A stretch of DNA of 64,000 nucleotides from Pollenia angustigena. Its lineage: Eukaryota; Arthropoda; Insecta; Diptera; Polleniidae. Position numbers and translations under genes: made by a program. Positions within the stretch are counted from its first letter, which is position 1; each line of letters starts with the position of its first letter. Below are positions 35,601 to 44,094 of the stretch, one piece after another. The notes under the pieces are model-generated. The model had not been told where the DNA came from. It was given only the letters and a program-made list of their open reading frames with translations, and made no database searches. The stretch is taken from the NCBI GenBank assembly GCA_930367215.1, contig OV884056.1:285120067-285184066 (forward strand), given 5' to 3'.

Positions 35601-35759
35601 TACTAGTGTTTTGTTGTTGATTGTATCAGCACCATGAATGGATTTGACTAAAAATGGTTTTTCGACTTCTTTAATGTTTTTTAATCCGTTAATATTGGTG
35701 ATATAACTTTTAGAGGCACCAGTGTCGATTAAAAGTTTAATGTTTTTGCCACCTATCAT
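32685..35759 (-). CDS. pol: Errantivirus Pol polyprotein (PR-RT-RNase H-IN)
   Basis: 1,024 codons, intact. In order: an aspartic protease with DTGAS at residues 12-16; reverse transcriptase with LDLKSGFHQI (about 258-267) and YIDD (321-324); RNase H with TDASSHAIGA (about 481-490) and TDHQPL (about 544-549); integrase with an HHCC zinc finger (H729, H733, C763, C766) and catalytic D796, D849 and E886 within SNGQVERFHG. The first ATG overlaps the gag stop as ATGA, but the frame is open upstream of it to a slippery heptamer at 35792-35798, so translation by -1 frameshifting from gag is the likely mode. The 3' end overlaps the env frame. Domain order and length are typical of gypsy-group errantiviruses. 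Confidence 0.96.
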   Translation of the reverse strand: MIGGKNIKLLIDTGASKSYITNINGLKNIKEVEKPFLVKSIHGADTINNKTLVNVLNHTETFFILPNLSLFDGIIGFSFIKSIKGVINTEKDMIYYNGGEEKLKYLKLDAVNSLIENVSIPKNVEKKFFQIINENAGVFANPNEALPFNTKISATIKTKDQEPIYSKYQSYPISMIEFVNKEVKELLKNGIIKPSRSPYNSPVWVVDKKGTDELGKPNKRLVFDYTKLNSKTIPDKYPIPDPSVILSNLGKSKFFTTLDLKSGFHQINLAEHDRKKTAFSVNNGKYEFCRLPFGLKNAPSIFQRAIDDVLRDEIGKSCHVYIDDIIIFSDSEQKHIDDIQNILLKLYHANMRVSLEKSKFFKTSVEYLGFVVSTDGIRTCPKKIETIVNYETPTTLRSLRSFLGLAGYYRKFVKDYAAIAKPLTKYLRGENGHVGTKHSKQVKIDLDADAIHSFKKIKNILSSEDVLLLYPNFDRPFDLTTDASSHAIGAVLSQNGRPITMISRTLSPAEETYATNERELLAIVWALKNLRHYLYGVNNLNIFTDHQPLTFSISDKNPNSKLKRWRAFIEEYSPTFFYKPGKDNIVADALSRQFVNITMDTTSTCSLQACGSEMSLTEIIPAVENPINCFKNQILINHGSEQNKETKILFKNRIRHRISYQEIDDLLNTIKDCINPEVVNAINCDLHTLAQIQHLLISNFPSVKFRYANKFVTDIFNASDQIEILTNEHNRAHRSVSENTKQVLQDYFFPDIAKKLKEITANCKICRLAKYQRHPKKHEIAETPIPSFPGEILHVDIYNTDKKFYLTCLDKFSKFAIVKPIPSRAIVDVKPALLEILNFYKGTETIVCDNEKSLTSQTIRSLIKNNFGANIYATPPMHSTSNGQVERFHGTLAEIARCLKLEYAIDDSTELVLMATAKYNRTIHSTTNHKPIDIIQSIPENLKENIRAKILAKQKSDLDYHNKKTVTKTYNPGDKVFVKVNKRLGNKISKLFVEKTVQQDLGTTLKIDDKIVHKDNIRFLITAS

Positions 35760-37198
35760 TCGCTCAATGTAGGGGAGAACTGACCCTCCCTTAAAAAATT
35801 AATCTCATCTTCGAAAGGTGGATCAGAAAAAGTAGGGTTTTCATACGGCTCTTGGTTACCAGAGAAGTTTGGCTCATCGCCGTAGTCATGTGTTTCCAAG
35901 GTTTCGAGACCTTCGTTTTGCAACATCTCTTGGCCAAGGTGGTTAATCCTTTGGACCTTCTGAGGGACCTGTCTTTCGGATGTTAAACCTCGCTTTTGTG
36001 TTTGAAAACCCTGAAAGTTGTTTGTTCGCACCGTACGCATGCTTACATCAGTGTCCAGGGATTGGGATACTGGTTGAGAGTCACTAGCTTGTTGGCCTAC
36101 AGGCTGAAAAGGATTTTGGGCGAAATTTCGGAAATTCGAATTTGCAACATTATGGCGTTGTGATTGGTTAGATGCCTGTTGAGGGCGATTTTGATAAAAT
36201 GGAGTAGTTTGTTGACCGACAAAGTTTTGCGGAGGCTGAGAATAGTTATTTTGCTGACCGAAGGAGTTCTGTTTAACACGCTGTATGTTTTGTCCTAAGG
36301 CTGTGTGTGTTGAGGGACTCATTAAAGCCTTGTTTAAACCATTACTGTAAATGGCAGCAAAATGATAGCGGTTTTGATTTGCTTCTAGCTCTTGTGCTAG
36401 TGCCAGAGCTGATGGCAAGTCTGCAGGCTTGCACGAAAACAAGGTGTCACATAAGGGCTTCCTAACTCCCGAAACAAAGACACGCAAAGCCTGTTCACGG
36501 TATTTTTGGTTCAGTGACTGAATCAAATTGGCATCTCCTTCATTCGACATTATAATTTTGTTCACAATCGCGGTTAACTTACGCTCTACTTCGTCGTAAA
36601 ATTGGATAATAGTTTTCTGTCCCTGCCTTAAAGTGGAGAGCTCTTGCTCTAACGTAAAGATGGATTTTTTATCCATGTAAGTAAAATCAAGCCGTGCTAT
36701 AATAGCCTTAAAGTTAAGGACTGTGTTATAAGTGCTTAACGCAGCGTCTGCGTTACCCACGACTTTGTTTCTCAGAATAGCTACCGCCTGGTAGTACTTT
36801 GAGCTTCCTACATAAGGTTCAAATAATTTATGGGCTGTTGTGGCGGCCTGACGCCAAGAGACATATCTGGTGGGGTCGCCTTTAAATTCTGGGACAGATT
36901 TAATTATATCTAGAGTTTCCTCACATGTCCTATTGGGTACTATTTCTATTTCCTTATATGCTTCTACGGCAGAAGGTGGCTCTAAGGATTGGAGTCGCCT
37001 AGTAAGGTCGGCAATAGTTGCTTCAAAGCTTTCTTTTGTTCTTTGGACTGCTTGTTGGATAGCAGTGTCCAAGAGAACTTGCAAATTTTCAGAATTCATT
37101 TCCTCTTTGTTCTCAATTCTTTTTTCAGAAATTAATAGTGATTGTAGCCTAGCTAAAATAACGTCAAACTCTTCAGGATCTTCCTGTGGTCTTGACAT
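35756..37198 (-). CDS. gag: Errantivirus Gag
   Basis: 480 codons from the ATG at 37198 (MSRPQEDPEEF). The open frame extends nine codons further upstream to a TTG, which is a less likely start in an insect. The N-terminal half (to about residue 290) is helical, with SVPEFKGDP and FRTxxY-like capsid features. The C-terminal part is rich in Q, N and P (repeated FGQQN, QPPQNF, FYQNRPQ), ending in an acidic tail. There is no CCHC zinc knuckle, as usual for errantiviruses. The stop TGA overlaps the pol ATG. It packages the RNA and forms the particle. Confidence 0.94.
   Translation of the reverse strand: MSRPQEDPEEFDVILARLQSLLISEKRIENKEEMNSENLQVLLDTAIQQAVQRTKESFEATIADLTRRLQSLEPPSAVEAYKEIEIVPNRTCEETLDIIKSVPEFKGDPTRYVSWRQAATTAHKLFEPYVGSSKYYQAVAILRNKVVGNADAALSTYNTVLNFKAIIARLDFTYMDKKSIFTLEQELSTLRQGQKTIIQFYDEVERKLTAIVNKIIMSNEGDANLIQSLNQKYREQALRVFVSGVRKPLCDTLFSCKPADLPSALALAQELEANQNRYHFAAIYSNGLNKALMSPSTHTALGQNIQRVKQNSFGQQNNYSQPPQNFVGQQTTPFYQNRPQQASNQSQRHNVANSNFRNFAQNPFQPVGQQASDSQPVSQSLDTDVSMRTVRTNNFQGFQTQKRGLTSERQVPQKVQRINHLGQEMLQNEGLETLETHDYGDEPNFSGNQEPYENPTFSDPPFEDEINFLREGQFSPTLSE
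35792..35798 (-). promoter_or_regulatory. -1 ribosomal frameshift heptamer
   Basis: The coding strand reads T TTT TTA in the gag zero frame (codons AAT TTT TTA), the U UUU UUA type slippery site known from retroviruses. Shifting back one base after TTA enters a frame open straight into pol. A purine-rich GGGAGGG follows within ten bases. The stimulatory structure was not modelled. Confidence 0.8.
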
Positions 37199-37682
37199 GA
37201 ACTCTAGGGAAAAACCAAAGATCAACTCAGAATTCTTTTCACGTAAATTTCACTTTAAATTGCAAAGGTAATAACTGTTACAATAATAAAAATAAAAAAT
37301 TTTACGAAATTTCAAAAATTTAGATCCGATTTGTTTTTTTTAAAAAAAAAATTTTATAAAAAATAATAGATAGCAATCAATAGTAATAATAAAAAATAGA
37401 ATTCTTACAAATAAATCATCACGGCTTTGGCTCCTTCTGGTTCTAAATGCAACTTTTCTGGCTGGAATGTAACTGCTCAAGACTCGGCTTCACTAAGGGT
37501 CCTTTGCAACTGCTCACGGCTTGGCTTTTCTAAGTTGTTGATTGATGGATTAGTTTTTGTTATATTTTTTGCTTTTTGGTGATGAATGCTTTTTATATTT
37601 TTAAGAATTGTATTAGGTTTTTAGCACCAGTATGGTAGTAATTTTTTAAATTTTCAATAAGCAATGTAATTTTTATTCACAA

Positions 37683-38007
37683 GTATGGTGAATGTCTTTG
37701 TTGTTTAAATTTTAATTTTTTTTTAAACACTGTTTTTTATTATAAAAAAGTTATTTTTCTTTTCACTTCAATGATGACTTAGTTTTTATCTGCTCACTGT
37801 ATGGTGATTGTCTTTGTTGTTTAAATTTTAATTTTTTTTAAACACTGTTTTTTATTATAAAAGGTTATTTTTCTTTTCACTTCAATGGTGACTTAGTTTT
37901 TATCTGCTCACTGTATGGTGATTGTCTTTGTTGTTTAAATTTTAATTTTTTTAAACACTGTTTTTTTTATTATAAAAGGTTATTTTTCTTTTCACTTCAA
38001 TGGTGAC
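37683..38007 (-). repeat. Leader tandem repeats (about 120-bp unit, about 2.7 copies)
   Basis: Units containing GTATGGTGATTGTCTTTGTT, AAACACTGTTTTTTATTATA and TCTTTTCACTTCAATGGTGA occur three times between gag and the primer site, differing in T-run length. In Drosophila gypsy this position carries the Su(Hw) insulator repeats; no Su(Hw)-type core was recognised here, so any insulator role is speculation. Confidence 0.85.
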
Positions 38008-38018
38008 TGTTTTTTTTC

Positions 38019-38030
38019 CGTTGGGCGCCA
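38019..38030 (-). promoter_or_regulatory. Primer-binding site for tRNA-Lys
   Basis: The coding strand reads TGGCGCCCAACG, complementary to the last twelve bases (including CCA) of the tRNA-Lys(CTT) encoded three times in this window. Its first base is the last base of the 5' LTR, an overlap also known in gypsy. Confidence 0.93.
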
Positions 38031-38514
38031 ATTAGTTTTGTTGTAATTACTTGCTATGCAAGTCTTGAGTGTCACTTAGTTTTGTTGTCAATATAATTAA
38101 AACACAAATTAATCTCTGTTCATTTTCCGTTTATTTAAACAAATCAAAAATAATTTAATAACTTTATTTAAACAAATCCAAATATAACTATAATTACAAT
38201 TACTTGCTATGCAAGTCTTGAGTGTCAGTGCTGAACTAACTTTTAATCTGAAACTATAAACTAAAGAACTCTACAACTTCTAGAGGAAGAAGAAGAAGCC
38301 ACGGCAAAAATGCTTATCAGCATAAACGGACTCACATTTCATGTGAACGGAATTTGCAGGTAAGAAATGCAACGTAGCGTCTGCTATGAAAAAAAGGTAT
38401 TTTATTCAGTTATTTTGGGACGCGCGTGCAGCGCTAATTTTGAAGAAGTGTTTATTGTTGCAATTTTTTTATTTTGCACAATAGCTTTTGTTGCTGTACT
38501 TTCGTACCTTAACT
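38030..38514 (-). repeat. Errantivirus 5' LTR
   Basis: 485 bp, identical as far as read to 30775-31259. It begins AGTTAA and ends CTAATT on the coding strand and should contain the promoter. A TACA target duplication follows at 38515-38518. Confidence 0.95.
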
Positions 38515-38591
38515 TACATACAGACATATCGCACTGGTCCCTCTAAAGAGAGTCATCTCAAAATGTTTAAATTTTCCCTTTTATTAAGAAC

Positions 38592-38820
38592 TGGGGTCTA
38601 ATTACCGCATACGATATCGAGCAAAATTGATTGAAAGTTTTTATTTTGGTATAATGACTCTCGATATCAAATGAAATGTATGGTAATTTGAGATGATAGC
38701 ATTCGATATCGAGTAACCAAAGACAGTACATCTCTCTAGTTTTCATTCGATACGTCAGTGTCCATCGTTTGCAGAAAAATACGATAGTTTACTCGATATG
38801 GAATGCGGTAATTAGGCCCC
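38592..38820. repeat. TIR MITE, GGGGTCTAATTACCGCAT ends
   Basis: Left end GGGGTCTAATTACCGCATAC and right end complement GGGGCCTAATTACCGCATTC are imperfect 20-bp inverted repeats. GATATCGAG words recur inside in both orientations. Noncoding, with no clear target duplication. Confidence 0.72.
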
Positions 38821-38880
38821 TGTACTCGATGTACAGTGGTCATATCTACGCACTGTAGAAATCTTTAATCAGTTTATATA

Positions 38881-39367
38881 CACCCAGAGAAAAAACATGT
38901 TTAAATATGGTCACCTCCAACAAAACTATTTTTAAAGAAAATGTTAAAAATATTATGATTTATTTAACAATATTATTGTCACCGACAACCATATTATGGT
39001 TGAATTAGTCCTCCATAAAGAAACCACAACCATATTATGGTTGCCTCCGAACATGTTGTGGTCAAAAATAACTAAAATATGTTTAACACTTATAATAGCA
39101 TGGTTGGTTTTCAACCATAGCATGTTGCTCTTGGGAAAGAGGAAAATACTATTGTCAATTTTAAAACAAATTATTGTCATATTTAAACATAACATGTTTA
39201 GAGGCAACCATAATATGGTTGTGGCTTTTTGATGGAGGACTAATTGAACCATAATATGGTTGTAGGTGACAATAATATGGTTATATTAACCATAATATGT
39301 CTAAAATTTTCTTTAAAAATAGTTTCGTTGGAGGTGACCATATTCAAACATGTTTTTTCTCTGCGTG
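38881..39367. mobile_element. Foldback element with ACCATAATATGGT palindromes, copy 1
   Basis: Termini CACCCAGAGAAAAAACATGT and complement of CACGCAGAGAAAAAACATGT are flanked by TA on both sides. The whole 487 bp folds back on itself, and AACCATATTATGGTT palindromes recur about five times. A close relative is at 50726-51199. No coding frame. The TA target suggests Tc1/mariner-type mobilisation. Confidence 0.85.
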
Positions 39368-39605
39368 TAGTATTTTGCCAAAATAAAAAGAAAAAAAAAA
39401 CAATTGTTTCCCCCTTTGTAGTATAAGAATTCATACAAAAAGAAAACAGTTTTTTGTCTCAACTAAAAATTAATAAATTTTAAGTTTACCCACTTTAAAG
39501 GAACCAGTGCGATATGTATTTCTCATAAATCTTCTGACATTGCAAACTATATTTTTTGATTTCCAAATTAAACTTATTTGCAAGATATTAAATAGAAAAT
39601 CGCAT

Positions 39606-40170
39606 TATACCTACACCACAATAGTGGAGAGGGTATTATGTCTTTGTGCTAATGTTTAAAACACCTTAAAATCTTGGTCCTAGAATAACGATCGGATCAG
39701 AATTTCTTTCTGAGTTGAATTAACGAGATCCGTCCGGCAGGCTGGCTGGCCATGTAACCTTGTGCGTAAAGAACGGGTTGCAATATTGGAGATAAATTGA
39801 TTAAGTTTGAAACATAGGCTCTAATTGGGCGAGGGACCATTGAAAATTATGCGAATCGGTCCATAATTTAAAAAAGCCCCCATACAAGCTTCTTTCCGGA
39901 ATACCGTCTTTGTTCCCATAAACTATCTTATTATTTTGGAATTTAGATTAAACTTGGTCCAAACTTATTTTATTCCAATCAAAATCATCTTACTAAATTT
40001 AATTGGAATCGGTCCATATTTTACCATAGCTCCCATACGAATATAACTTCCAAATGCCATAACTTCCTTAAGGTCCCATTAGCCGACCGTAAATGTAGAA
40101 ATGTAAATGTAATGTAAACAGCTGATCGTTTCTGTTAGGGCTTGTCCGACTATACTTTCTGACTTGTTTT
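39606..40170 (+). repeat. Dispersed repeat family B, copy
   Basis: Same organisation as 13708-14269: it begins near CACCACAATAGTGGAGAGGG, has TCCGTCCGGCAGGCTGG and CTTGTGCGTAAAG blocks, and ends GACTATACTTTCTGACTTG. It is more diverged. Noncoding. Confidence 0.65.
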
Positions 40171-40268
40171 AAATTATAATCTTGCAACATATTTGAAATA
40201 CTAAAAAAAGTTCCCGGGGCCCAGCTTAAATAATGAATAAATGTGATAAACTTTTTAAAAATAATATA

Positions 40269-41274
40269 CAGTGGTATCCCGGTTTAACGAATTTTTGTTA
40301 ATAAAACAACAATATTTTAATAAAACAAAGTAAATTCGTTTATTTCCATTCCATACTTCATATCATTTCCAATTAAATGACTACATAGTGGAGATATAAA
40401 CGGCTGCACTAACTCTTCGTTAGAAGAGAGTTTATCCCCACTGCTTCATTAAACGAATTCTATAGCGTTTTTTAAAACTACAGAACCAGCCTTGTCAGGC
40501 ATTAAATTGTCCACCATAAAATTTTTTGTGTAGATCTAGGGCTTTTGCTTTTAATATAGGACCACTAATAGGAATATTCACCTTGCTCTTGTTTTGAAAC
40601 CAATTAAACAATTCTGTTTCCACTCTTGGAAACTCACCTGTTTTTAACACCCTTTTATTCTTTCCGAATTTAGTCTTTTCCACTTCGCTCAAAAGTTTCC
40701 GTTTTGATTTTATAATTTTACATATTGATGACTTTGGCAGCTGATATTTATTAGATAAAGCACTTAGTCGCAGGTCCTTTTCATCGTCGTCAAAAATGTT
40801 TAATTTTTCTTTAGGAATTTAACGTTTTCTTTTGGGCATTTTGATGTCAACTTTATAAAAACTTCACAAAACTGAAGTAAAATTTGAAACAGAAAACAAA
40901 CATTTGTTTTGTAAACAAAAGTAAAAAATTACTTTGTAACGTACAAATTTTTATTTTGGAGAGAAAGTATTTTCTTTGCTTTCTGTGTAATAAAAAATAA
41001 ATACTTTTCCTAACTCGTTGTTTTCAGTAAAATCGCTTTAAAAACATGGTAAAAATGTATACAAAAAACAAAAGAGAATGGATGCAAATATGTTTGCATT
41101 CATTCTATTTTGCTTTTGCAAATTTTGTTGTAAAAATTCGTTAAATAGAGTACAAAAATTTACTGTTTGTTCGTTATATAAGGTACTCACTGGAAAAAAT
41201 ATGGCCGTACGTTAAATCGCGAATTCGTTAAACTGAGTATACGTACGGTTTAACGTTAAACCGGGATATCACTG
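40269..41274. mobile_element. pogo/Tigger-like element, internally deleted
   Basis: Inverted termini CAGTGGTATCCCGGTTTAAC and near complement, flanked by TA on both sides. It retains a minus-strand fragment of the pogo transposase N-terminus (40495-40839). The GGTTTAACG end motif and its DNA-binding remnant place it in the pogo/CENP-B superfamily with good support. Confidence 0.85.
40495..40839 (-). pseudogene. pogo-type transposase N-terminal domain, broken
   Basis: From an ATG at 40839 the frame reads MPKRKR, then a TAA stop, then continues open with a helix-turn-helix region (LRLSALSNKYQLPKSSICKI). The Tc5/CENP-B HTH follows (FPRVETELFNWFQNK, then IPISGPILKAKALDLHKKF). The frame ends at 40495 with no DDE catalytic domain. 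The stop codon and deletion make it inactive. The same domain is fossilised in the element at 43865. Confidence 0.88.
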
Positions 41275-41584
41275 TATGTGTAAAAGCAAATGTTATTTTA
41301 ATTTTTACATATTCAGTTGTTAAGTTTTAGTATTAGCTAATTATGAATGAGCTTTATGAAATTGACCGTAAAACGACTTCGATTAACTAATGTGTTGTGA
41401 AATTTCAAGATTTTTTAAATTGATTTATTAGGTTTTCAATATTTTATTTTTTAGTTCCTAATTTAATGTTTTCTGCAAAGATTTTGAATAGAAAAATTGT
41501 TTTTGTCGGCTTATTTTAAATACAAAATTAATAATTTCCTCTCAATTAAAATTATTTTTATTAAGAAGATTTCTGTATGACTAA

Positions 41585-41812
41585 GGCTGGGTTTTTGAGA
41601 TCTCAGTTAAACTAGGTTTAGTTAATCTGAAAACAGATTTGTGCCGCCATTACCAAGTTTGTATACAAAATTTTGACGGAACAGCTTTGTTTTGCTTAAA
41701 ATGTTCGTCTTTAATAAAAAACTAAAAAAAAAAATAATTTCGCCGAAAATATCCGAGTTTCAGACTACGTTAAACTTAGTTTAAACTTAATCCACATCTC
41801 AAAAACTCGGCC
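41585..41812. mobile_element. MITE family 2, copy 1, TAA target
   Basis: Inverted ends GGCTGGGTTTTTGAGATCTC and complement GGCCGAGTTTTTGAGATGTG are flanked by TAA on both sides (41582-41584, 41813-41815). A 5' part of a second copy lies at 47839-47959. The 228-bp body is noncoding. Confidence 0.8.
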
Positions 41813-42199
41813 TAAGTTCCAAATTTTTCATATTTGATAAATTAAATACACTGAAATTTATTGTTGAGGGAAAGCTAGCTTCTATGCGCATTTCACTGAT
41901 TGCTTAGGCCAGATCATCAGAAAACCTTTTCCAAAGATTTAAGAAAAGCTAAAAATATTTTATAAAAATAAAACCCTAAAGCGAATAAGAATTGTAACAA
42001 CATCTACTCCAAAAAGTGAAATAAATTTTGACTGCAATGCATACACAGAAATTATAAATTGGGACAATATACTAATAACGGAGCCACCATGTCGGCATTT
42101 CTACACCGATGGCGAATTTTGGTATTGCACCAGTAAAATTATTAATAAAAAAAAAAAATTTAATTAATTAAAATTTCTTTATCGATTAACTTTAACTGA
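41813..42199. other. Spacer with a DRE-like word, no gene recognised
   Basis: TTTATCGATTA at about 42178 resembles the fly DRE core, and GGAGCCACCATG occurs near 42080. Neither is linked to a supported gene. Confidence 0.3.
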
Positions 42200-42421
42200 A
42201 TGTCACTAAATTTCGCAGAATTCTTGCAGAAGCAGAAATTAAGTAACATTCAAGCCATGGCCAATGTGTCTCAAAGCCAGCCCGGCCAGTCTGCTCTGCT
42301 TCATCTTCTCCAACAGTGCTTGCTTGTGTACGCGTCATTGCTTGTGCAAAAACTTTTTTGTTTGATTCAGCAAAATTATTTGTTTGAAATTTATATGAAT
42401 TTCAGTAAACTTTTTGTTTGA
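42200..42421 (+). CDS. Short hypothetical frame, possible exon
   Basis: 73 codons; the first about 39 (MSLNFAEFLQKQKLSNIQAM, then Q/S-rich sequence ending ALLHLLQQ) are GC-richer than the neighbourhood and read like ordinary protein. The later part is low-complexity AT-rich sequence. I do not recognise the family. It could be the 5' coding exon of an unseen gene, an exonic fragment in a transposon, or chance. Confidence 0.2.
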   Translation: MSLNFAEFLQKQKLSNIQAMANVSQSQPGQSALLHLLQQCLLVYASLLVQKLFCLIQQNYLFEIYMNFSKLFV

Positions 42422-42791
42422 TTCAGTTAAATTATTTGTTTGAAAAAATCGGTGCTTTTTTTAATAAACAAAATGCAAATAAATTGTTGAATATGCGAAT
42501 TTGTTATAGGACCGTTTTCAGAAAAAAAATTTTTTGATTCTACAAATTTTATGTTTGAATTGGAAAAATAATTTTTTCTGTGCATACCCAACAATATGCT
42601 ATACGGACTTTAAAAGGTTTATATAAAAACCAAAAAGTACTGCATTTTTGGGGGTGGCAAAAACTCTTTTTTACAATTTTAGATACTTTATTGATATACA
42701 ATTTTATTGAGACTGATGCAATTTTCTGGTTTTTGTATGTTGATCTACCTGGTTTTATATAATATTTATGTGCAAAAGAAAATTGAGGCGT

Positions 42792-43500
42792 ACTTTTGGG
42801 GCGTGGCATAAAAGTGAGCAAATTATAACCTAGACATACAAAGAATTAGAAGAGCTTTCTTGCTACATGCCAAAAATTGCACTTAAGGGGGGAAGGATCC
42901 AAAATGTTGTAAGTGGCGCCCAGAATTCGATGTCGGATTAAAAAGTCACAAAACACATAAATGAAGCCATAGTCACAAAGTATACAGAGATGAAAAAAGT
43001 GACGTATGAAAAATGCCTAAATCATTTGCGAGGGCAGCTTTCGAAGAAAGAGAAAGAAAACGTTTTTTGTTAGTGAAGTGACAATGCGTAAAAACAGGCC
43101 GCTACTATCTACACAAATTGCATAATCAAAACAAAAAACGCAAAAAGGGCAGCTTTCGAAGAAAAAGACAGAAAAAACACAATATTTTCTGTCTCGTGAC
43201 GCCTCTGTATACTCTGTGCCATAGTGAGGCCATTAATAATTATATGCGATACAATGAAATTGGACTTTAAACGTCGGCGCTATTTAAAAAAATAAAACAA
43301 AAAGTTCAAAGTCTCAATTTTGGGGCGTGGCTTAAAAGTGAGTACATTAAAGGCTAGAAGTACAAAGTTTAAGAAGGGGTTTTTTGCCACGTGCAAGAAA
43401 TTGGACATTAGGGTGGTACGTTCCGAGATGACATAGGTGGCACCCAGAATTTCATGTCGGACTTAAATGTCACCCAAGGCAAAAATGATGCCATAGACAA
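42792..43500. repeat. Two diverged copies of an unknown repeat module
   Basis: Blocks at about 42796-42965 and 43318-43495 share TTTTGGGGCGTGGC, AAAAGTGAG, GCACCCAGAATTTCATGTCG-like and GATGCCATAG words in the same order. Between them GGGCAGCTTTCGAAGAAA occurs twice (about 43032 and 43147). No coding frame or termini were seen. Confidence 0.6.
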
Positions 43501-44094
43501 GCCATGAATAACGATATGCAATATGTTATGATCAGACTTTAAATGGCGACGAGGTATACAAAAAACTAAAAGGGCGGTATCCAGAGGTGTGGCAAAAAAT
43601 TAAAAAAAATCTTTCTGGATTTCTTTTCAACTCAACTTTTTTTTCGAACCACCTTAGGGCACATGCAAGTACTTATATTATCAAAGTTATTTTCGGGAAT
43701 ACAAAATTAATTATCAATAAGATTTCTGTATGACGTGCTAAATACCAAATTTTTACTATTTGATAAATACACTGGATCATAAATGAAACAATTGCATTTT
43801 TAATTGTCCTACTCGGAATTAAAAATGGGAAATCCGCTAATCACAACCTCTATTTTTTCGAATACAGTGAACTCGCGAAAACGTGAACACTCAAAAGGGC
43901 GAACGTCTCAGAAACGTGAACAAATTTATTTTTACACAGACTATTCTAAAACGTAAACAAAATCTGGAAGCTCTAAAACGTGAATACATTTTTTTCTTTT
44001 TTTGTTTACTTTTTAAAATGTTTTTTTTTTTATTGGTAAATCCCCGAATTGAGTTCACTTATTGGTTTATGTCACAGCGTTCTTTATACCCTCC

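Larger units (their letters stand above)
30771..38518 (-). mobile_element. Full-length gypsy-type errantivirus (LTR retroelement)
   Basis: A complete element on the minus strand. It has 485-bp LTRs at both ends, flanked by TACA target duplications at 30771-30774 and 38515-38518. Internal order from the 5' LTR: tRNA-Lys primer site, repeat-bearing leader of about 800 bp, gag, pol, env, polypurine tract. The LTR termini on the coding strand are AGTTAA and CTAATT, typical of insect errantiviruses, and the target TACATA also fits gypsy. The two LTRs look identical base for base, and all three long frames are open, so insertion was recent and the copy may be active. Errantiviruses spread mostly in the germline and follicle cells of flies; activity of this copy is inference. 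Confidence 0.95.

Noticed and set aside
37199..37225. Nine-codon upstream extension of gag from a TTG
   Set aside because: Insects seldom start at TTG; the ATG at 37198 is the natural start.
36870..37271. 133-codon plus-strand frame
   Set aside because: Shadow of the gag gene on the opposite strand, with no domain.
38953..39252. 99-codon frame in the foldback element, also found on the other strand and in the copy at 50860
   Set aside because: The frame exists because palindromic repeats lack stops in both directions; the peptide has no protein-like character.
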